Positions 57,785 through 64,000 of a stretch of DNA of 64,000 nucleotides are shown here, in pieces. Both the position numbers and the translations under genes were made by a program. This stretch comes from Cocos nucifera (lineage: Eukaryota; Streptophyta; Magnoliopsida; Arecales; Arecaceae), in NCBI GenBank assembly GCA_006176705.1, contig QRFJ01000047.1:2081775-2145774 (forward strand), given 5' to 3'. Position 1 is the first letter of the stretch. The number at the start of each line of letters is the position of its first letter. The notes beneath the pieces are model-generated. The model was not told where the DNA came from. It searched no databases and worked only from the letters and a program-made list of their open reading frames with translations.

Positions 57785-58415
57785 TTGCTCACGTTAGGAC
57801 GGGGTTCTCCTCTTGTCCTAACGGGCTGTGGGGGCACATCCGGACCTCGTCCGAGCTTCTCCCCCATCCCGTCCTTCGTGAACGGGGTCTTCGACTTTGC
57901 TCACGCTAGGACGAGGTTCTCCTCCCGTTCCTAGCCGGCTGTGGGGGCACATGAGGACCGTCGTCCTCGCTTCTCCCCCCATCCCGTCCTTTGTGGACGG
58001 GGCCTTCGACTTTGCTCACGCTAGGACGAGGTCCTCCTCCTGTTCCTAGCCGGCTGTGGGGGCACATGAGGACCGTCGTCCTCGCTTCTCCCCCCTTCCC
58101 GTCCTTTGTGGACGGGGCCTTCGGACTTTGCTCACGCTAGGACGAGGTCCTCCTCCTGTTCCTAGCCGGCTGTGGGGGCACATGAGGACCGTCGTCCTCG
58201 CTTCTCCCCCCATCCCGTCCTTTGTGGACGGGGCCTTCGACTTTGCTCACGCTAGGACGAGGTCCTCCTCCTGTTCCTAGCCGGCTGTGGGGGCACATGA
58301 GGACCGTCGTCCTCGCTTCTCCCTCCATCCCGTCCTTTGTGGACGGAGCCTTCCACTTTGCTCACGCTAGGACGAGGTTCTCCTCCTGTTCCTAGCCGGC
58401 TGTGGGGGCATTTCC
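57785..58415 (-). repeat. Tandem repeat of about 116 bp, five to six copies, in the 3' tail of the gypsy element
   Basis: The word GCTCACGCTAGGACGAGG recurs at about 57898, 58014, 58130, 58246 and 58363, with a more divergent copy at 57787. The middle copies are almost identical, which implies recent amplification or gene conversion. The decayed derivative has counterparts at 42230-42600. Confidence 0.9.
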
Positions 58416-58575
58416 GCTCGCTTTTTTCCCAGTGACCTTGAAACGATAGTGTCGAGCAACGAGGTTTTATTGAGGGAAACTACTGGTAGTACATTCTCAG
58501 GTTTTCTGAGTTCCAAGGTCGGGAAGCGCTAGTCCTCCGAGCTCCTTTAGGCGATAGTGCCAGGTCGGATGACCT

Positions 58576-59693
58576 CTACCACTTCGTACGGACCTTCCAA
58601 TTTGGGACGAGCTTCCCTTGATTCTGGGGCTGGGAGACTGCTGCTCGTCGGAGCACTAAGTCCCCAACTCTGAACGCCTTGCTTTTGACTCTGGAATTGT
58701 GATACCGAGCCACTTCCGCTGGTAGGCGGCCATTCGGATGCGGGCTACCTCCCTCCTTTCTTCCAGCAGGTCGAGGTTGGTTCTGAGGTCCTGGGAGTTG
58801 AATTGCTCGTTGAAGCCCACGATTCGAGCAGACGGGAGTTTGAGCTCGATCGGGATGACTGCCTCGGTGCCGAAGGCCAAGGCGAAGGGTGTCTCGCCGG
58901 TCGGTACCCTCTGTGTTGTTCGGTACGCCCAGAGAACGTGGTAGAGCTCGTCTACCCAGGCCCCTTTTGCCCTGTCGAGCCTCGTCTTGAGGCCTTGCAG
59001 CAGGGTCCGATTGGTCACTTCGGCTTCCCCATTGGCTTGCGGATGAGCCACCGATGTGAAGTGGTGGGAGACGTTTAGTCCTCGCAGAACTCGGCAAACC
59101 GGCTCCAGCGAACTGTCGCCCATTATCGGTTATGAGAGCTCGGGGCAGACCGAACCGGCAGATCAGCGTCTTCCAGACGAAGTCCTGCACCTTGGCCTCG
59201 GTGATCTTCGCTAGTGGTTCCGCCTCGACCCACTTGGTAAAGTAGTCGATCGCGACTAGGAGGAACTTCCGTTGTCCGGACGCTGTTGGGAAGGGGCCGA
59301 GGATGTCCATCCCCCACTGCGCGAAGGGCCAGGGTGCAGTGAGCGGAGTGAGTTCGGATGCCGGCTGCCTTTGCACGCTGGCGTTCTTCTGGCAGCGGTC
59401 ACACCTCTTCACGTATTCCATGGAATCACGAAGTAGGTCGGCCAGTAATACCCTTGCCGAAGCAGTTTTTTGCGACAGGGATCTGGTCCCCGTGACTTCC
59501 GCAGAGCCCTTCGTGGACATCCTGTACGCGATGCAGGCTCAGAGGTCGGAGGCACCTCAGCAACGGGAGGGAGTACGACCTTTTGTATAACTTGCCCTCG
59601 TACAAGACGTAGCGGGAGGCTTGACTCCTGAGCTTCCGAGCTTCTCTCCGATCGCGGGGGAGAACCCCTTCTTCGAGGTAGGCGGTTAGCGGA
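58576..59693 (-). pseudogene. Gypsy integrase region, frameshifted
   Basis: The frame 59520-58576 carries CDRCQKNASVQRQ (zinc-binding region), WGMDILGPFP with the first catalytic Asp, and ALITDNGRQFAG with the second. After about 59120 the homology switches to another frame (59123-58656) with HPQANGEAEVTNRTLLQGL, containing the catalytic Glu, and the C-terminal KLPSARIVGF region. At least one frameshift therefore splits the catalytic core. The integrase N-terminus upstream of 59520 is in yet another frame. The tail holds a GDLVLRR-type C-terminal segment. Confidence 0.82.
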
Positions 59694-61241
59694 TCAATCC
59701 AGCTGGGCTCGAAGTTCGTCCGCAGGGACGGCTGGAGGTTCTTCGGTGGTCGGGCGCTTCAGAGTTTCCAGAAACACCTCTTTTGGTAGTTCGGCCGGGG
59801 CAGAGGTGGCCAACTTGGAGAGGAGGTCGGCCCTTGTATTCCCGGTCCTTGGGATGTGCCGAATGTCGAAGCTGTCGAAGGCCGGTATTAAGTTCTTCAC
59901 CTTCCCGAGGTACATCACCATGCTTTCCTCCCGCGCCTCGTAGCTGCCGCCGACCTGACCGACCACCAACTGGGAATCGCTATAGACTTGAAGCCGACCC
60001 ACCTTCAATTCCCTGGCTATCTGCAGCCCGGCTATCAGCGCTTCATACTCGGCCCCATTGTTGGTTGTGGGAAACTCGAAGCGCAATGCGTACTCGGTGA
60101 CGACCCCCTCGGGGCTAACCAGGACCAGCCCAGCGCCGGCCCCGCTAGAGTTGGACGAGCCATCCACATGCAGAACCCAGGCGCCTTCAAGGAGGTCGGC
60201 CCTTTCTTCAGGGAAGCTCGACCGCCACAGCTCGGCTTCGTCGGGGCCTGGTCTCCCACTGATGATAGTCTCGCTTGACTCAAGCTCGGCTTCAACTGGT
60301 GCGGTGCACTCCAGCACGAAGTCCGCCAGTACCTGAGCCTTGATCGATGGCCTGGGCCGGTAATTGATATCGAACTCCGTGAGCTCGATCGCCCATTTGG
60401 CAATTCTTCCTGAAGCGTCTGCGCGGTGGAGGACGGCTCTTAATGGTTGGTCCGTGAGGACCGTGATGGTATGCCCCTGAAAGTAAGGTCGGAGCTTCCT
60501 GGCTGCGATCAGAAGACAGTAAATTAGTTTTTCTAACTTGGAGTACCTGGTTTCCGCGTCCCTCAAGGCTCGGCTCACGTAATAGACTGGTTGTTGCGCC
60601 TTCGCATCTTCTCTGACCAAGACAGCCGCCAGGGCCATTGGAGAGACAGCTAGGTATAGGAGCAGCCCTTCTCCAGGTTCGGGCTTTGCCAGCAGTGGAG
60701 GCGCGCCGAGGTAGTTTTTAAGCTCTTCGAATGCCTGTTTGCACTCCGCTGTCCAGCAAAAATTTTTCGATCGCCTGAGGACCTGGAAGAAAGGCAGGCA
60801 CCGCTCGGCCGACCTTGAGACAAAGCGGTTCAAGGACGCCACCTTCCCAGCCAGGCGCTGAACTTCCTTAATTGTCTTCGGGGCAGTCATCTCCTGGATG
60901 GCTCGGATTTTTTCGGGGTTTGCCTCGATTCCGCGTTTCGACACCAGGAATCCTAAAAATTTTCCGGAGGTCACGCCGAAGGCGCATTTGGTCGGGTTCA
61001 ACTTCATCTTGTGCCTTCTAAGTGCACCGAAAGTTTCTTCAAGGTCGGCGAGGTGGTCCGTCGAGGCTCGGCTTTTGACCAGCATGTCGTCCACGTACAC
61101 CTCCATGTTGCGGCCGATCTGCCCCTTGAAGACCTTGTTGACCAAGCGCTGGTAAGTGGCTCCTGCATTCTTGAGTCCGAAAGGCATGACCCTGTAACAA
61201 TAGAGACCTCGGTCAGTAATAAAGGTGGTCTTTTTCTTCAT
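59694..61241 (-). CDS. Gypsy reverse transcriptase (C-terminal part), RNase H and second RNase H
   Basis: This frame of 515 residues begins within the reverse transcriptase. It shows GLYCYRVMPFGLKNAGATYQ, the catalytic VYVDDMLVKS (about 61080-61107) and GFLVSKRGIEANP. The Ty3-type RNase H follows, with YLAVSPMALAAVLVRED. A second, archaeal-type RNase H at about 60180-59800 shows WVLHVDGSSNSSGAGAGL, NNGAEYEALIAGL and VYSDSQLVVGQV with its acidic residues in place. The frame overlaps the upstream gag-protease frame by 29 bases in a different phase, and it stops early at 59694 because of a shift before the integrase. The catalytic motifs look intact. Confidence 0.85.
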   Translation of the reverse strand: MKKKTTFITDRGLYCYRVMPFGLKNAGATYQRLVNKVFKGQIGRNMEVYVDDMLVKSRASTDHLADLEETFGALRRHKMKLNPTKCAFGVTSGKFLGFLVSKRGIEANPEKIRAIQEMTAPKTIKEVQRLAGKVASLNRFVSRSAERCLPFFQVLRRSKNFCWTAECKQAFEELKNYLGAPPLLAKPEPGEGLLLYLAVSPMALAAVLVREDAKAQQPVYYVSRALRDAETRYSKLEKLIYCLLIAARKLRPYFQGHTITVLTDQPLRAVLHRADASGRIAKWAIELTEFDINYRPRPSIKAQVLADFVLECTAPVEAELESSETIISGRPGPDEAELWRSSFPEERADLLEGAWVLHVDGSSNSSGAGAGLVLVSPEGVVTEYALRFEFPTTNNGAEYEALIAGLQIARELKVGRLQVYSDSQLVVGQVGGSYEAREESMVMYLGKVKNLIPAFDSFDIRHIPRTGNTRADLLSKLATSAPAELPKEVFLETLKRPTTEEPPAVPADELRAQLD

Positions 61242-64000
61242 CCTCGGGTGCCATGCGTATCTGGTTATAACCAGAAAACGCGTCCATAAAAGTAAGGAGC
61301 TCGTGGCCCGAGGTTGCGTCCACCAGTTGATCGATCCTCGGCAGGGGGTAGCTGTCCTTTGGGCAGGCTTTGTTCAGCTTCTTGAAGTCGACGCACATCC
61401 TCCATTTGTTGTTTGCTTTTTTGACGAGGACCACGTTCGAGACCCAGGTCGAGTAGTTGACCTCCCGGATGAGTCCAGCTTCAAGGAGCTTATCCACTTC
61501 TTCGGCTACCGCCTTCTGTCTTTCTGGGGCTTGGCGGCGTAATTTTTCTCTGACGGGTCGGTGCCTTGGGTCGATGGCCAGCCGATGTTCTATGATATCG
61601 GCGTCGATCCCCGGTACATCCGCCGGGGCCCAGGCGAAGACGTCCGCATTCCTTCTGAGGAAGGCGACGAGCTGTCCCTCGACCTCGGCCGCTAGGTTGG
61701 AGCCGATCCGCACCTCATGCCCCGGGTCTCCATCGCGTAAGGACACAGGGACGAGGTCTTCCGCAGGTTTGCCCCGTTCTTCAGTGAGGTCGTCGCGGAC
61801 GTCCAGTCTGTCAACAAGGCAAGGGTCGGGCCGGTCTCCCTCGCGCAGGGCGATTGAGTAGCAGTGCTTTGCCAGGGCTTGGTCTCCTCTGACTTCGCCG
61901 ACTCCATGGCTCGTCGGGAATTTTACCTTTAAGTAGTAGGTTGATACTACCGCCCGCAGCGCGTTAAGGCCTGGTCGCCCAAGGATTGCATTATAGGCGG
62001 ACGGGGTCCTTACGACAAAAAAGTCGATCTGCACCATGGCCGATTTTGGGGATCGGCCCGCCGTCACTGCCAAAGTCACCATGCCTTCGACCGGAACGGC
62101 GTGTCCAGCAAATCCCACCAGGGGGGAATTTACAGGTCCTAAACGGGTGTCAGGTAGGGACATTTTCGAGAAGGCATCGTAAAACAATATGTCCGCCGAA
62201 CTTCCATTATCCACCAAGACGCGGCGTACATCATAATCAGCGACGTTTAAAGAGATTACAACCGCGTCGTTGTGCGGAAATCTGATCCCCTGGGCGTCTG
62301 CCTCGGTGAAGGTCACGGGCTCCGAGGTCCTCTGCCTCTTTGCCGATCCCTCGGGTTCGTCGGTCTTTCCCTGCTGCGGTCCTCCCGAGATGGTGTTAAT
62401 GACGCCAAGAGACGGCCGGTCCTCCTGCCGATCTTCCCCAATCGGTGGCAACATTCTCGGCCGTCTTTCCTGCTCTTTGGATCGTCTTCGCAGGAATCGG
62501 CCAAGCCTGCCCCGCCGGACCAGCTCCTCGATTTCGTCCTGGAGCTGGATGCACTCCTCGGTATCGTGACCGTGGTCACGGTGGTAAAGGCAGAACTTGT
62601 TGGGGTTGCATTTTCTGGGATGGGAACGCATCCTCTCCGGCTCCGGAAGTCGTCCCTTGATCTCCAGCAGCACTTGAGCCTTCGGGGCGTTGAGGGGGGC
62701 GTAGCTGTGAAAACGCCGTCGGAGGGGAGAACCTTGGCGCGGGGAGGGACCTCGTCGCGAGGGAGAACCTCGGCGCCGGGGGGAACCCCGGCGTCGGGTG
62801 GGACTTCGGTGCCGAGGAGGACTTCGGCGCGTCTTTCCGTCGGTGGCTTCCCGCCCCCGAGCCTGGGGTGGAGTCCGGGCACGCCCGCGACCAGGGGGAG
62901 TTCGGGAACGCGGCCAGGCTTCGGTGCGCTTTCTTTCCTCGGCAGGCCTTCCCGCTCTGCCTACTCGTCGCTTGTCGCGAGCTTCACCATCCTTGGCCTC
63001 GAAAGCCTCTTCTGCCCGGGCATAGCTTTCAGCCCGAGCTAGCATGTCAGCGAAGTCCCTGGGATATTTCTTCTCCAGGGAAAACAGCAGGTCGTTCTTC
63101 TGAAGGCCGCCCTTGAGGGCGGCCATAGCAACCGATTGGTCCAGGTTCCGGACTTCCAGCGCGGCAGTGTTGAACCGGGTGACGTAAGCCCGGATGGGTT
63201 CCCCCTCTTTTTGCCTAATGGCCAACAGGGAATCCGAGCCTCTGCGCGGCCGTTTGCTGCTGACGAAGTGGGCCGCGAATTGTTGGCTCATTTGGTCAAA
63301 CGACAGGATGGTGCCCGGCTTAAGCGCCGAGTACCAATTCCTAGCGGCTCCCTTGAGGGTAGAAGGGAAAGCCCGACACAAAATGGCATCAGGCGCGCCA
63401 TGAAGTAACATCGTCGTCCTGAAGGCCTCCAAATGGTCGACCGGGTCGGTGGTCCCATCGTAGCTCTCGAAATGCGGGAACTTGAAGTTCGGTGGTACCT
63501 GTTCCTGCATAATTTTCTGTGAGAAGGGAGGATCAGTGCAAATATCGTTACCGCGGGAGGAAGGGGTACGACGAAGTTCTTCTATGCGCCGTCCCATCTC
63601 CATGAGCCTTTGGTCCAGGAAATCTTCGCGATCCTTAATCCCCAAGGTCTTCTCGCGGAAGGGGTGCGAAGCTTTCCCCTGGGTTGAGCCGCGGTCCGAG
63701 CAGGGGCTCTTTGCCGGCTGCCCCTCTCTCCCGAGGGCCGGAGGTTGGGTAGCCCACATCGGTCGCTCCTGGACTGGATTCCCGGGCTCCGGGGAACCCC
63801 GCGCCGGTCGAGTGGGCGCTGGACCTCGCGAATGCGTGGCTTGCACTGCCTGCACCGCCTCCGTAAGATCGCGGACCTGCTGGGCAAGCAGGTCGAACCG
63901 CTCCGCATCTACCGCGAGTACGGAGCGGGCCCGCGTAGCCGGGGCCGGAGTGGGAGCGGATGGACCCGAACGGGATCGGGCCGCGGAGGCTGCCGACCTC
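61213..64000 (-). CDS. Gypsy gag-protease-reverse transcriptase (N-terminal part), open to the window edge
   Basis: The frame is open from the right edge, so the real start lies outside. Retrotransposon gag shows PNFKFPHFESYDGTTDPVDH and ALKGGLQKNDLLF. It is followed by an Arg/Ser/Pro-rich stretch and a zinc-knuckle-like CLYHRDHGHDTEEC. The protease active site is VLVDNGSSADILFYDAF (about 62175-62230). Reverse transcriptase begins with RHRPVREKLRR, KWRMCVDFKKLNKACPKDSY and LTFMDAFSGYNQI. The frame ends abruptly at 61213 just after MAPEDEEK, where the homology continues in the next frame. A one-base length change in an adenine run at about 61230 explains this. Confidence 0.87.
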   Translation of the reverse strand, partial: RSAASAARSRSGPSAPTPAPATRARSVLAVDAERFDLLAQQVRDLTEAVQAVQATHSRGPAPTRPARGSPEPGNPVQERPMWATQPPALGREGQPAKSPCSDRGSTQGKASHPFREKTLGIKDREDFLDQRLMEMGRRIEELRRTPSSRGNDICTDPPFSQKIMQEQVPPNFKFPHFESYDGTTDPVDHLEAFRTTMLLHGAPDAILCRAFPSTLKGAARNWYSALKPGTILSFDQMSQQFAAHFVSSKRPRRGSDSLLAIRQKEGEPIRAYVTRFNTAALEVRNLDQSVAMAALKGGLQKNDLLFSLEKKYPRDFADMLARAESYARAEEAFEAKDGEARDKRRVGRAGRPAEERKRTEAWPRSRTPPGRGRARTPPQARGREATDGKTRRSPPRHRSPTRRRGSPRRRGSPSRRGPSPRQGSPLRRRFHSYAPLNAPKAQVLLEIKGRLPEPERMRSHPRKCNPNKFCLYHRDHGHDTEECIQLQDEIEELVRRGRLGRFLRRRSKEQERRPRMLPPIGEDRQEDRPSLGVINTISGGPQQGKTDEPEGSAKRQRTSEPVTFTEADAQGIRFPHNDAVVISLNVADYDVRRVLVDNGSSADILFYDAFSKMSLPDTRLGPVNSPLVGFAGHAVPVEGMVTLAVTAGRSPKSAMVQIDFFVVRTPSAYNAILGRPGLNALRAVVSTYYLKVKFPTSHGVGEVRGDQALAKHCYSIALREGDRPDPCLVDRLDVRDDLTEERGKPAEDLVPVSLRDGDPGHEVRIGSNLAAEVEGQLVAFLRRNADVFAWAPADVPGIDADIIEHRLAIDPRHRPVREKLRRQAPERQKAVAEEVDKLLEAGLIREVNYSTWVSNVVLVKKANNKWRMCVDFKKLNKACPKDSYPLPRIDQLVDATSGHELLTFMDAFSGYNQIRMAPEDEEKDHLYY

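Larger units (their letters stand above)
57375..64000 (-). mobile_element. Internal domain of the fuller Ty3/gypsy Tat-type element, runs off the right edge
   Basis: Order on the minus strand: gag, protease, reverse transcriptase, RNase H, a second RNase H, integrase, then a non-coding tail with 116-bp repeats and the polypurine tract. This order and the second, archaeal-type RNase H mark the Tat lineage of Ty3/gypsy. The 5' LTR and leader lie beyond 64000. Coding is nearly continuous but broken at about 61230, 59700 and 59120. Confidence 0.88.

Noticed and set aside
61213..61241. Programmed ribosomal frameshift in the gypsy element
   Set aside because: The break is in the middle of reverse transcriptase, not at a gag/pol border, and is better explained by a one-base indel in an adenine run.

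Overview
This is nuclear DNA of a flowering plant, very probably a monocot and possibly a palm. The genes have many introns, one gene (a 3-ketoacyl-CoA synthase) is GC-rich while the others are not, and the intergenic DNA is AT-rich and full of plant transposons (Ty1/copia, Ty3/gypsy of the Tat type, CACTA, hAT-like MITEs and an Au-like SINE). The palm guess is inference only. No prokaryotic genes, CRISPR arrays, tRNA or rRNA genes were seen.

Genes. Three host genes can be assembled. (1) An intronless 3-ketoacyl-CoA synthase on the minus strand at 646-2064, with a CT/GA microsatellite in the 5' leader and a TATA box at about 2150. (2) An IQ67-domain calmodulin-binding protein (IQD family) on the plus strand, coding exons 16653-25386, which I resolve into six in-frame exons giving 565 residues, with a non-coding 5' exon before them. 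(3) A mitochondrial complex I assembly methyltransferase of the NDUFAF7 family on the minus strand, 37936-29513, which I resolve into ten exons giving 490 residues. Genes 2 and 3 are convergent.

Layout. 1-15.6 kb: the synthase, then AT-rich intergenic DNA with a long-inverted-repeat MITE (about 6.67-7.47 kb), two hAT-like MITEs (7786-8293 with a perfect 8-bp target duplication; 9637-10205) and a probable gypsy LTR piece. 15.6-26 kb: the IQD gene, with a foldback element and a TAA microsatellite in its 3.6-kb last intron. 28.5-38 kb: the NDUFAF7 gene, with a SINE and another hAT-like MITE in its introns. 39.1-64 kb: a nested stack of transposons. A decayed copia element (minus strand) carries in its 3' tail a 5.5-kb gypsy derivative that has both LTRs and gag remnants but no pol, and in its 5' leader a CACTA element. 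That CACTA element is cut near its far end by the 3' LTR of a much more complete gypsy element of the same family as the derivative. Its gag-pol runs off the right edge of the window.

The most unusual structure is inside that gypsy LTR. It is 3.2 kb long and largely built of a 39-bp minisatellite arranged in a higher-order repeat of about 141 bp, interrupted by an assembly gap of exactly 1000 N. The shorter LTRs of the pol-less relative carry a related array with a 28-bp period. The pol-less derivative, and a GC-AG intron in the IQD gene with a competing frame-shifting GT donor, are the other points most worth checking. I found no convincing evidence of a wholly new biological system.
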